Positions 48,453 to 56,714 of a stretch of 64,000 nt of DNA are shown here, one piece after another; position 1 is the stretch's first letter, and each line of letters opens with the position of its first letter. The translations under genes and the position numbers were made by a program. Source of the DNA: Aldehydirespirator sp965221185 (GTDB lineage Bacteria; Actinomycetota; Acidimicrobiia; Acidimicrobiales; Aldehydirespiratoraceae); NCBI GenBank assembly GCA_965221185.1, contig OZ244866.1, positions 3,968,001 through 4,032,000 on the forward strand. Reading direction: 5' to 3'. The notes below the pieces were generated by a model. That model saw only the letters and a list, made by a program, of their open reading frames with translations. It did not search any database and was not told the DNA's origin.

Positions 48453-49757
48453 TTGCGAATCCCTTGGAAGGTGCTGACGGTCGCCTTGACCGCGATGCTG
48501 ATCGCAGGCTCGGTGGCCGCACAAGAGACCCCTGCGCCGCAGCGGCTCACTCCTGTCCAGCGGCGGGCGGTTCAGGCGTTCGCCGCCGACGGCATCCTCG
48601 ACGGAACGTCATGCTCGGTCGAGGACTGCAGCGGGACCGTGCAGCGTTGGGAGGTAGCGATTTGGGTCATCCGCCTCTTCAACTACAGGCCGACGCCCCA
48701 CGAAACCTTCGCCGACGTCGACTCCGAGCAGCCCTACGCTGACTTTGTGGAGACTCTCTACGACGAAGACATCACGGTGGGATGCCTGTTCGATCCTCTG
48801 CGATTCTGTCCCGAAGGGCCAACCAGGCGCGGGCAGATGGCGGCCTTCGTGACCCGCGCCTATGACCTAGACGACACCGACCCACGCCACGGGTTCCTCG
48901 ACGTGTCACCGACCAACGTGTTCCGCGACAACATCTCCGCGCTGCAGAACGCTGGCATCCTGTCCGCCGACTGCAACGAGGGCGAGCGCCTGTTCTGCCC
49001 GTGGCAGCCCATCGCGGCCGCAGAAGCAGTGGAATGGCTCTACCGGGCGGAGCTACTTGGCACCACTACCGGCCGGGACGGTGGCGGCGGTTCCGGTGGC
49101 GGCGGCAACGGCGGTGGCAACTTCGGTGGCGGCGGCAACGGCGGTGGCAACTTCGGTGGCGGCGGCAACGGCGGTGGCAACTTCGGTGGCGACGGCAACG
49201 GCGGTGGCAATGGTGGGAATCCCTCTAACACCAGCACGACCACCACCAGCAGCACGACCACCACCAGCAGCACGACCACCACCAACCCGCCCAACATCAA
49301 TCTCGATGGCGGTCCTGGCGGTCCGGAGCTGGACATCGAGCTCACCAAGGAGCTCACCAAGAGGTGCACACACTGGGGGACTCATACGCAGCCGGATGCG
49401 AAGTCTTGGCTGATCGTGAACGCCTATCTCCACGCCCACCGACATGACTCCGCCACGGTGCGATGGTGGTACTGGGGACCTTCGCCAGCGGAGGGGTCGA
49501 GGCCAGGACCGTTCAACGTTGGTATTCCTGACACCATCACAGGCGATCCCTATCACTCTCCTGGCGATCTCGAAGTTCAGCCTGCCGATGACAACCCCCC
49601 CGAACGATCGATTCCCTGCCACCACGAGTGCCCGGCACACGACCACGGTACGAATGGCAGCGAGCCCTGGGAATACTTGGCTGGCGCACACCATTACGGG
49701 ACGGACGACCCTAGAGTCAGGAGATACACCCATACGCACAAACAACGCAACCACTAA
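48453..49757 (+). CDS. Secreted SLH-like protein with Gly- and Thr-rich linker
   Basis: A 434-residue protein. Signal peptide about 1-22 (VLTVALTAMLIAGSVAAQE). Residues about 30-190 resemble S-layer-homology modules (ETFADVDSEQPYADFVETLYDEDITVGC, TRRGQMAAFVTRAYDL, GFLDVSPTNVFRDNISALQNAGIL) as in surface proteins of this group. A Gly/Asn linker with three GGGGNGGGNF copies (30-bp DNA repeats near 49100-49190) and a TTTTSS linker follow, then a C-terminal domain rich in His. TTG at 48453 with GGAG eight bases upstream. A +1 frame stays open past the stop (see finding). Divergent from the ECF sigma gene. Confidence 0.75.
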   Translation: MRIPWKVLTVALTAMLIAGSVAAQETPAPQRLTPVQRRAVQAFAADGILDGTSCSVEDCSGTVQRWEVAIWVIRLFNYRPTPHETFADVDSEQPYADFVETLYDEDITVGCLFDPLRFCPEGPTRRGQMAAFVTRAYDLDDTDPRHGFLDVSPTNVFRDNISALQNAGILSADCNEGERLFCPWQPIAAAEAVEWLYRAELLGTTTGRDGGGGSGGGGNGGGNFGGGGNGGGNFGGGGNGGGNFGGDGNGGGNGGNPSNTSTTTTSSTTTTSSTTTTNPPNINLDGGPGGPELDIELTKELTKRCTHWGTHTQPDAKSWLIVNAYLHAHRHDSATVRWWYWGPSPAEGSRPGPFNVGIPDTITGDPYHSPGDLEVQPADDNPPERSIPCHHECPAHDHGTNGSEPWEYLAGAHHYGTDDPRVRRYTHTHKQRNH

Positions 49758-49767
49758 CTGGAAGGTC

Positions 49768-49782
49768 GGTGAACGCTTCACC
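49768..49782 (+). terminator. Small perfect stem-loop after the SLH-like gene
   Basis: GGTGAA-CGC-TTCACC, six pairs, just after the stop codon at 49757 and before the convergent decarboxylase gene. No T-tract. It lies inside the possible frameshifted extension of the SLH-like gene, so it may instead be coding sequence. Confidence 0.25.
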
Positions 49783-49848
49783 CCGGACGCGAATCTAGTC
49801 TCTGTTGGCCATGGTCACTGTGACGACCACGAGCATTGACAACCAGGA

Positions 49849-50262
49849 TCAGCCGCCGGTCTCCCCTCTGGCTTGAGCCCAATCGTTGATGACCGTCTCG
49901 CACAGGCCTACTAGCGGGGCCACGTTGGGGTAGCCGGCGTAGGGGGCCAGCGTGATCAGGGTCTCGCGCAGCTCGTCGGGGGTGAGCTCGCCCCGCTTGA
50001 GGGCTGACTGGGCCTGGAGCTTCCACACGTCGGTGGAGCCCCGGGCCGCGATCACGCCCATGATGAGCAGGCGGCGGTCCCGGATCGACAGCACGTCGCG
50101 GTCCCACACCTCCGCGAACAGGCTGCGCATCATTACGTCGTTGAAGGCCATGGTGCCCTCGGGCAGGGCCGGGACCTCTCCCTGGTAGATCTCGGTCACC
50201 ATGGCCACACCCCGCTCGTAGGTGTCGCCGTCGGGCCTGTCTCCGGCGTTGTCAGAGTTCAT
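49849..50262 (-). CDS. Carboxymuconolactone decarboxylase family protein
   Basis: A 137-residue all-alpha protein of the CMD/AhpD-like superfamily. VWDRDVLSIRDRRLLIMGVIAARG and LTPDELRETLITLAPYAGYPNVAPL are the family blocks. The CxxC of peroxidase-type members is absent, so a decarboxylase-like or accessory role is more likely. It follows the P450 gene with 30 bp between them and may be co-transcribed. Confidence 0.82.
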   Translation of the reverse strand: MNSDNAGDRPDGDTYERGVAMVTEIYQGEVPALPEGTMAFNDVMMRSLFAEVWDRDVLSIRDRRLLIMGVIAARGSTDVWKLQAQSALKRGELTPDELRETLITLAPYAGYPNVAPLVGLCETVINDWAQARGETGG

Positions 50263-50292
50263 GTGGTCTCCTCGCTGGGTCCTTCGCGCGGG

Positions 50293-51507
50293 TCACCCCA
50301 GTCTGGCACCGGGCGTGAAGCTGATGGGCAGGCTCTTCCAGCCGCTGACGTTGCCGCTGTGGAATCGGACCTTGTGGTCGTGGTCCACGGTGTAGTCGCC
50401 CATGCGCCGGTGTATCTCCTCCAGCGCAACCCGGCCCTCCAGGCGGGCCAGCGCCGCGCCGAGACAGAAATGGATACCGTACCCGAAGCCCAGGTGGCGG
50501 TCGGGGCGGCGGGAGATGTCGAATTGCCCGGCGGTGGGCCCGAACTCCCGCTCGTCCTGGTTGGCTGCGCCGATCAGCAGCAGCACCGAGTCGCCGTCCC
50601 GCATCTGCCGGCCGTGCATCTCGACGTCCCGGGTGAGGGTGCGATGCATGTACTGGGTGGAAGTGTGGAAGCGCAGCACTTCCTCCACGGCGTGAGGGAC
50701 GAGCGACGGGTCGGCCACCAGAGCGGCGCGCTGGTCGGTATGGCGCGACAGCAACTCCACGGCGTTGGCCACCAACTTGGCGGTCGTCTCGAATCCGGCA
50801 AAGACCAAGAGAATGCAGAACCCGAGCAGCTCGGCCTCGGTCAGCGCTCGACCGTCGACCTCGAGAGCGAGCAGATCTGATATCAGCCCGCGGCCGGACC
50901 CGTCGCCGGCCCGCCGCCGCGGCAGGTCCTCAGTGAAATAGGCCAACACCTCGAAGATGGCCATGCCTGCCTCGTAGGGGATATCGATGGACCCGTCCTC
51001 GCGGATCAGCCCCCGGTCGGCGCAGTCCCGCAGCATGTCCCGGTCCGCCGCGGGGATGCCGAGCACGGCCGAGATAACGTCCATCGGGAAGCAGCCGGCC
51101 ACATCGGCCACCAGGTCGCAGCGGCCCGACTCGATCACCGTGTCTATGTAGCGGTTGACGATCCTGCGGACCTCGACCTCCATCTCGGCCACGCGCCTCA
51201 CCGTGAACACCCGCGAGATCAGCCCCCGCAGGGCGGTGTGCTGCGGTGGGTCCATCTCGATCAACTGCTGGAACACTGGGTTGGAGCGGTCGATCGGCCG
51301 TCTGGCCTCCAGAGCCACGCCCCCGGCCGAGGAGTACGTCTCGAAGTCCCGGAACGCTTCCAGCACGTCCTCGAACCGGGTCAGCGCCCAGAAGCTCAAA
51401 TCCTCGTTCCAGTAGGCGGGTGCCTCGTCGCGCAGACGCCGGTAAGTGTCGTACGGGTTGTCGTGCACCGCGAACGCGTAGGGGTTGTACACCAGGGGCG
51501 GGGACAC
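50293..51507 (-). CDS. Cytochrome P450
   Basis: A 404-residue soluble bacterial class I P450. I-helix oxygen-activation motif FAGFETTAK (about residues 238-246), K-helix ExxR in EEVLRF, and heme loop FGYGIHFCLGAALARLEG with the cysteine ligand near residue 355. Needs a ferredoxin partner; none is adjacent. Substrate unknown. ATG at 51507. It is divergent from the carnitine dehydrogenase fusion gene (95-bp gap), so the two may share a control region. Confidence 0.93.
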   Translation of the reverse strand: MSPPLVYNPYAFAVHDNPYDTYRRLRDEAPAYWNEDLSFWALTRFEDVLEAFRDFETYSSAGGVALEARRPIDRSNPVFQQLIEMDPPQHTALRGLISRVFTVRRVAEMEVEVRRIVNRYIDTVIESGRCDLVADVAGCFPMDVISAVLGIPAADRDMLRDCADRGLIREDGSIDIPYEAGMAIFEVLAYFTEDLPRRRAGDGSGRGLISDLLALEVDGRALTEAELLGFCILLVFAGFETTAKLVANAVELLSRHTDQRAALVADPSLVPHAVEEVLRFHTSTQYMHRTLTRDVEMHGRQMRDGDSVLLLIGAANQDEREFGPTAGQFDISRRPDRHLGFGYGIHFCLGAALARLEGRVALEEIHRRMGDYTVDHDHKVRFHSGNVSGWKSLPISFTPGARLG

Positions 51508-51602
51508 GGGCCGATGCTAGGCCAGCTCTCGTATAGCTTCCCGCGCCGGGGTTGCGGTGCGATACTGCGGTCCGGAGTGGAGTGCTCCAGAGGGAGAACG
51601 CG

Positions 51603-53129
51603 GTGACGGTGAGGACCATCGGGCTGGCAGGCACGGGCGTGATCGGTGCCGGTTGGGCGGTGCGCGTCCTGGCCCGGGGGCATGATGTGATCGCTTGGGA
51701 TCCCGCCGACGATGCCGAGGACCGGCTTCGGACCGCCATCGCGGGGGCTTGGCCCGCCGCGACTCGCTTGGGGCTGTTCCCCGGCTCGCACCCGGATCGA
51801 CTGCGCTGGGCCCGCAGCCCTGAGGATGTCGCGGCCGCGGCCGATTGGGTTCAGGAGAGCGCGCCGGAGGACTTCTCGATCAAGCGGCCGTTGCTGCGCC
51901 GCCTGGACGCGGCCGCCAAGCCCGACACAGTGATCGCCAGTAGCTCGTCCGGACTGCTGCCCAGCCGCCTGGCCGAGGGGCTGCGCCACCCCGAACGGCT
52001 CATCATCGGCCATCCGTTCAACCCCGTGTACCTGCTGCCCCTGGTGGAGGTCGTGCCCGGTGAGGCCACCAGCACCGAGACCGTCGCCGCGGCCGTGGCC
52101 CACTACGACGACCTGGTGATGCACCCGCTGCTGGTGCGCAACGAGGTTGAGGGCTACCTGTCAGACCGCCTCCAGGAAGCCCTGTGGCGCGAGAACCTTC
52201 ACTTGGTGAACGACGGCATTGCCACCACCGCCGAACTGGATGACTCGATCGTCTACGGCCCGGGCCTGCGCTGGGCTGCCATGGGCACCAACCTGACCTT
52301 CCATTTGGCTGGCGGCGACGGTGGCATGCGCCACATGCTGGGCCAGTTCGGACCCGCCCTCAAGCTGCCATGGACCCATCTTGAGGCCCCCGAGTTCACC
52401 GCGGATCTGATCGAGGCTATGGCCGCGGGCTGCGAGGACCAGGCCGGGGGTCGGTCCATCGCCGAGCTTGAGCGCCAGCGGGACGACTGCCTGCTGGCGG
52501 TGATGCGCGCCCTACGTCCCAGCGGGGTCGGCGCAGGCCGCCTTATGGCCGAACGAGAGGCCCGTATCCTGGCCGCCGGGGCCGCGGCCGCGGCAGAGCC
52601 ATGGGCGCCGGGCGCCGCCATCGCCGCGCCTCTTGAGCTCTACTCGGCGGTCGTGGAACCCGACTGGGTGGACTACAACGGCCACATGACCGAGTGGGCC
52701 TTCCTGGCCGCCTTCGGGTGGGCGTCCGACGCGCTGTTCCGCTACGTGGGCATCGACGAGGCCTACCGGGCTGGCGGCCACTCCTACTACACGGTCGAGA
52801 CCCACCTCAGCCACCTGCGCGAGGCTTCTCTCGGCGAGCCGCTGCGGGTGACCACCCAGGTGCTGGGCAGCGACGCCAAGCGGCTGCACATCTTCCACAC
52901 GATGTACCGGGGCGGCGCGGGTCGAACGGGTGACGGCGGCGAACTGCTGTGCACCGGCGAGCAGATGCTCGTCCATGTGGACATCGCGGCCGGGCGCAGC
53001 ACGCCGCTAACTTCCGGCCCGGCAGCGGCGGTGGCCGCGGTAACCGCAGCCCACGCCTCCGCGCCGGTGCCACCGCAGGCCGGCAGTCGCATGGGCATCG
53101 GCTCCCGCCCCAAGAGGCCGAGCGGATAG
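51603..53129 (+). CDS. Carnitine 3-dehydrogenase / thioesterase fusion
   Basis: A 508-residue two-domain enzyme. Residues 1-320 are a 3-hydroxyacyl-CoA dehydrogenase-type NAD enzyme (GLAGTGVIGAGWA; SSSSGLLPS; IIGHPFNPVYLLPLVEVV), as in L-carnitine dehydrogenases. Residues about 350-480 are a hot-dog thioesterase (VVEPDWVDYNGHMTEWAF; GHSYYTVETHLSHLREA). This fusion is known from carnitine catabolism, where carnitine is oxidised to 3-dehydrocarnitine and betainyl-CoA is hydrolysed to glycine betaine. GTG at 51603 with GGAG six bases upstream. The last residues and the TAG come from repeat copy E. Confidence 0.88.
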   Translation: MTVRTIGLAGTGVIGAGWAVRVLARGHDVIAWDPADDAEDRLRTAIAGAWPAATRLGLFPGSHPDRLRWARSPEDVAAAADWVQESAPEDFSIKRPLLRRLDAAAKPDTVIASSSSGLLPSRLAEGLRHPERLIIGHPFNPVYLLPLVEVVPGEATSTETVAAAVAHYDDLVMHPLLVRNEVEGYLSDRLQEALWRENLHLVNDGIATTAELDDSIVYGPGLRWAAMGTNLTFHLAGGDGGMRHMLGQFGPALKLPWTHLEAPEFTADLIEAMAAGCEDQAGGRSIAELERQRDDCLLAVMRALRPSGVGAGRLMAEREARILAAGAAAAAEPWAPGAAIAAPLELYSAVVEPDWVDYNGHMTEWAFLAAFGWASDALFRYVGIDEAYRAGGHSYYTVETHLSHLREASLGEPLRVTTQVLGSDAKRLHIFHTMYRGGAGRTGDGGELLCTGEQMLVHVDIAAGRSTPLTSGPAAAVAAVTAAHASAPVPPQAGSRMGIGSRPKRPSG

Positions 53130-53260
53130 GCAGCAGTTCATGAGGATCTTCGCAAGGCGCCGAGCGAGGCCGCGGCCCGAGCGGCCCGTGAGCGCAGCGA
53201 ACAAGAGCGGGAAACAACGTGCTTCACTGCGAGGGCCCGTCACCCATCCGCGGGGCCGCT
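53114..53260 (+). repeat. Dispersed inverted-repeat element, copy E
   Basis: About 147 bp, plus orientation. Left end GAGGCCGAGCGGATAGG, right end CACCCATCCGCGGGGCC. The left end supplies the stop codon of the carnitine dehydrogenase fusion (GGA TAG). Confidence 0.82.
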
Positions 53261-53262
53261 GA
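53140..53262 (+). other. Repeat-encoded ORF in copy E
   Basis: A 40-codon frame beginning MRIFARRRARPRPERPVS, nearly filling copy E, related to the frames in copies C and F. It starts 10 bases after the upstream stop and ends 25 bases before the acyl-CoA dehydrogenase start, which has its own strong ribosome site. Confidence 0.3.
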
Positions 53263-53287
53263 GCATTGAGGACACAAGGAGGCAGGT

Positions 53288-54448
53288 TTGGACTTCTCGA
53301 TCAACGACTCCCAGCAAATGGTTGTCGACACTGTGAGAGTCTTCGTGGAGCGCGAGCTCGTTCCCCACGAGGACGACGTGGAGCGCACCGGTCAAGTGCG
53401 GTCCGAGCTGGTGGACGAGATCCGCGGCAAGGCCGTCGATGCCGGTCTCTACGCGGCCAATATGCCCCTCGAGTTGGGAGGGGGCGGGCTCGACGACCTG
53501 ACCCTGGCCATGGCCGAGCGGGCCTTCGGGTGGACCGGCTACGCGCTGCAGTACATCGTGGCGCGCCCGTCCAACATCCTGCGGGCCTGTACTGGAGACC
53601 AGGTCGAGGAGTACCTGCTGCCCACGGTGCGGGGCGAGCGGGTGGAGTGTCTGGCCATGAGCGAACCCGACGCCGGCTCCGATCTGCGCGGCATGTCCTG
53701 CCGTGCCGAGCGCCGCGGCGACCACTTCGTGGTCAACGGCACCAAGCACTTCATCAGCCACGCCGACTTGGCCGACTACGTGATCCTGTTCGCGGCCACA
53801 GGCACCGAGGACACCACCAGAGGGCCCCGCAAGCTGATCTCGTCGCTGCTGGTGGACTTCGACACGCCCGGGGTGGAGCGAGTGCCAGGCTACAACTGCG
53901 TGTCGAACCGGGGCTACCACAACTTCATCATCAACTTCGACAACGCCCGGGTGCCCGCCTCCAAGCTGCTCGGCGACGAGCACGTGGGCTTCGACGTGGC
54001 CAACGAGTGGCTGGGCAGCACCCGCCTGCAGGTGGCGGCGGTGTGCCTGGGGCGGGCCGACCGGGCCCTGTCGGTGGCCCTCGACTGGGCCGCGAACCGC
54101 GAGCAGTTCGGGCAGCGGATCGGGCGGTTCCAGGGAGTGTCGTTCAAGCTGGCGGACATGCGGACCCGCCTGCTGCAGGCCGAGCTGATGACCTACCGGG
54201 CCGCCTGGCTGTCGGCGCGGGGCGAGATGACCGACGCCGACGCGGCCATGGCCAAGCTGTCGGCCACCGAGATGCTGCAGTTCGTGTCGGACGAGGCCAT
54301 CCAGATCCTCGGCGGGATGGGGCTGATGGACGAGCTTCCTCTGGAGCGGATCTGGCGGGACGCCCGCGTCGACCGCATCTGGGACGGCACCAGCGAGATC
54401 CAGCGCCACATCGTGTCCCGGGCCATGCTGCGGCCCCTCGGCTGCTAA
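53288..54448 (+). CDS. Acyl-CoA dehydrogenase (possibly gamma-butyrobetainyl-CoA)
   Basis: A 386-residue FAD enzyme of the acyl-CoA dehydrogenase family: LAMSEPDAGSDLRGM (FAD/substrate motif), FVVNGTKHFISHADLADY, and the C-terminal IQILGGMGLMDELPLERIWRD with RIWDGTSEIQ. The catalytic Glu is likely in the WRD-RIWDGTSE region. Between a carnitine dehydrogenase fusion and a CaiD-like hydratase it would fit interconversion of gamma-butyrobetainyl-CoA and crotonobetainyl-CoA; sequence alone does not prove the substrate. TTG at 53288 with AAGGAGG six bases upstream. Confidence 0.88.
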   Translation: MDFSINDSQQMVVDTVRVFVERELVPHEDDVERTGQVRSELVDEIRGKAVDAGLYAANMPLELGGGGLDDLTLAMAERAFGWTGYALQYIVARPSNILRACTGDQVEEYLLPTVRGERVECLAMSEPDAGSDLRGMSCRAERRGDHFVVNGTKHFISHADLADYVILFAATGTEDTTRGPRKLISSLLVDFDTPGVERVPGYNCVSNRGYHNFIINFDNARVPASKLLGDEHVGFDVANEWLGSTRLQVAAVCLGRADRALSVALDWAANREQFGQRIGRFQGVSFKLADMRTRLLQAELMTYRAAWLSARGEMTDADAAMAKLSATEMLQFVSDEAIQILGGMGLMDELPLERIWRDARVDRIWDGTSEIQRHIVSRAMLRPLGC

Positions 54449-54594
54449 GAGGCCGAGCGGATAGGTAGCAGTTCATGAAAATCTTCGCCAAGCTCCGAGC
54501 GAGGCCGTGGTCCGAGCGGCCCGTGAGCGCAGTGAAGGTGAGCGGGAAACACAACGCCTCACCGCGAGGCCTCGTCACCTATCCGCGGGGCCTC
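54449..54594 (+). repeat. Dispersed inverted-repeat element, copy F
   Basis: About 146 bp, plus orientation, with the best-kept ends: GAGGCCGAGCGGATAGG (54449-54465) and CCTATCCGCGGGGCCTC (54578-54594), 15 of 17 bases matching as inverted repeats. It begins right after the acyl-CoA dehydrogenase stop codon. Confidence 0.87.
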
Positions 54595-54648
54595 TATGGT
54601 GCCGTGACTTCGATGCGGTATCCGACTGCGGGTCGGCCATCGCCGTGA
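54475..54648 (+). other. Bridging ORF through repeat copy F
   Basis: A 57-codon frame from ATG 54475 inside the element (MKIFAKLRARPWSERPVS...) that continues beyond it; its TGA (54646-54648) overlaps the GTG of the acyl-CoA synthetase gene (GTGA). Same peptide family as copies C and E. Confidence 0.35.
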
Positions 54649-56714
54649 CCGGTCGGCTCCATCGGCTGTTGAGGCCGCGGTCGCTGGCGTTCGTCGGGGG
54701 AGCGGCCGCCGAACTGTCCATCGACGCCTGCCGATCACTCGGCTTCTCGGGGGACATGTGGGCCGTCAATCCTCGCCGGGAGCTGGGCGGCCTGCCTACT
54801 GTCGCCTCGGCGGGCGAGCTGCCGGCCGGCATCGACGCCGCCTTCGTGGGCGTGGACCGCCACGCGTCCGTCGAGGTGGTGAGCCAACTGGCTGCCGCAG
54901 GCGCAGGCGCGGCGGTGTGCCACGCCTCGGGGTTTGCCGAGACCGGCGAGACCGGCGCGGCCCTGCAGGCCGAGCTGGTGGCCGCGGCCGCGGGAATGCC
55001 GCTGGTGGGTCCCAACTGCTACGGGATGCTGTCGGCGCTGACTGGTGCCGCTCTGTGGCCCGACGTGCAAGGCCTGGCCCGCCGCGAACGAGGGGTGGCG
55101 CTGCTGAGCCAGAGCGGCAACATTGCCGTGAACCTCACGATGCAGCGTCGCGGCCTCGATATCGCCTGGGTCATGACGTTGGGGAATCAGGCCGATGTCG
55201 GCATCTCAGAAGCCTTCGAGGCCGTGGTCGCCGACGAAGCAGCCACCGGGGTGGGTATGTGCATCGAGGCGCTTGACGACGTCGAGCGTTTCGTTGCTGC
55301 CGCGGAGGTGGCTAGTCGCCGGGGACTGCCGGTGGTGGCGCTCAAGCTGGGAGCCTCGAAGTCCTCCAGTGCCATCGCTGTCACCCACACTGCGTCGTTG
55401 GTGGGCGACGACGCCGCCTACGAGGCGCTGTTCGCTCGACTGGGCATCCGGCGGGTTCACACCCTGCCCGAACTGCTCGACACCCTGGCCGTCCTGTGCG
55501 CACTAGGGCCGCTCGAAGGCAACCGGCTGGTGTCGTTGAGCTGCTCCGGCGGTGAGGCGGCGCTGATCGCTGACCGCAGCCGGGATCGCAAGCTGAGCTT
55601 CCCGTTGTTCACTCCCGATCACGCCGCGCGAGTGGCATCCGCTCTGGACGGCCGGGTCGCGGTCACCAACCCGCTCGACTACCACACGTTCATCTGGGGC
55701 GACCAGGACCGGCTGGCCGGCTGTTTCGGCGCCGCCCTCGCGGCCGATGACGCCAAAGCCGGTCCGGCACCGTTCGATGCCGCGCTCCTAGTGCTCGACT
55801 TCCCCGCTGAGGGGCTCGACCGGTCGCGCTGGTGGCCCACCCTGCAGGCCTTCGCCGCGGCCTGCGACGCCAGCGGCACTCCCGGCGTGGTGGCGGCCTC
55901 GCTGGCGGAGAACCTGCAAACCGACGCCCGCGCCCGGGCCGCCGAACTGGGTCTGGCCGCTTGCGGCGACATCGACAGCGCGCTGTCCGCTCTTGAGGCA
56001 GCCGCCACCTGGGGGCAACAGCCCAGCGTGCGGAGCTCCTCATTGCTGGCGCCGGCCCGCGATTCCGGCCGCGACGCGACGGTCTTGGCCGAGCACGAGG
56101 CGAAGCCGCGCCTGGCCGCGGCCGGCATCTCCGTGCCGGCCGGCCGGCTGGTTGTGCCCGCGGTGGCCGCGGCCGCAGCCGACAGGCTCGGATATCCGGT
56201 CGTGGTCAAGATCGCAGGCTCCGTTCACAAGACCGATACCGGCGGGGTGGCGGTCGGGCTCGAAGACGCTGCGGCGGTAGCCGCCACCGCGCGGCGGCTG
56301 GCCGCCGACGGCGATGGAACCGTGATGGTCGAGTCCTGCATCGCCGGCGCTGTGGCCGAACTGCTGGTGAGCGTGCGGTCCTCGCCCCCGGTGGGGATGG
56401 TGCTGACCCTCGGAGCGGGCGGCACCCTGGCGGAGCTGCTGGACGACACCGTCAGCCTGCTGCTGCCGGAGGGGCCCGACGAGGTCTTCGAAGCTCTGCG
56501 CAGCCTGCGGATATGGCCCCTTCTGGCCGGTTATCGGGGCCGTCCCGCTGGTGCTGTCGACGCTGTGGTCGAGGCGGTCTCTGCGCTCGGCGCGCTGGTG
56601 CGCGACGATCGCAGCATCTTCGAAGTCGAGATCAACCCCCTCATGGTCACGCCGCACGGCGCGGTCGCCGCTGACGCGCTGATGCTCGTGGCCGAGCTCC
56701 CGGCCCATGACTGA
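54645..56714 (+). CDS. ADP-forming acyl-CoA synthetase (CoA ligase + ATP-grasp)
   Basis: A 689-residue single-chain NDP-forming acyl-CoA synthetase. N-terminal CoA-binding Rossmann domain (LLRPRSLAFVGGAAAE; VGPNCYGMLS), succinyl-CoA-synthetase-like domains (LLSQSGNIAVNLTMQRRG; TLGNQADVG) and a C-terminal ATP-grasp domain from about 480 (YPVVVKIAGSVHKTDTGGVAVGL; EVEINPLMV). It makes an acyl-CoA from acid, CoA and ATP, here plausibly carnitine or gamma-butyrobetaine in place of CaiC. GTG at 54645, where homology begins; the longer frame upstream is the repeat element. Confidence 0.87.
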   Translation: MTGRLHRLLRPRSLAFVGGAAAELSIDACRSLGFSGDMWAVNPRRELGGLPTVASAGELPAGIDAAFVGVDRHASVEVVSQLAAAGAGAAVCHASGFAETGETGAALQAELVAAAAGMPLVGPNCYGMLSALTGAALWPDVQGLARRERGVALLSQSGNIAVNLTMQRRGLDIAWVMTLGNQADVGISEAFEAVVADEAATGVGMCIEALDDVERFVAAAEVASRRGLPVVALKLGASKSSSAIAVTHTASLVGDDAAYEALFARLGIRRVHTLPELLDTLAVLCALGPLEGNRLVSLSCSGGEAALIADRSRDRKLSFPLFTPDHAARVASALDGRVAVTNPLDYHTFIWGDQDRLAGCFGAALAADDAKAGPAPFDAALLVLDFPAEGLDRSRWWPTLQAFAAACDASGTPGVVAASLAENLQTDARARAAELGLAACGDIDSALSALEAAATWGQQPSVRSSSLLAPARDSGRDATVLAEHEAKPRLAAAGISVPAGRLVVPAVAAAAADRLGYPVVVKIAGSVHKTDTGGVAVGLEDAAAVAATARRLAADGDGTVMVESCIAGAVAELLVSVRSSPPVGMVLTLGAGGTLAELLDDTVSLLLPEGPDEVFEALRSLRIWPLLAGYRGRPAGAVDAVVEAVSALGALVRDDRSIFEVEINPLMVTPHGAVAADALMLVAELPAHD

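Noticed and set aside
54507..54644. Upstream extension of the acyl-CoA synthetase frame
   Set aside because: It translates repeat copy F; family homology begins at the GTG at 54645.
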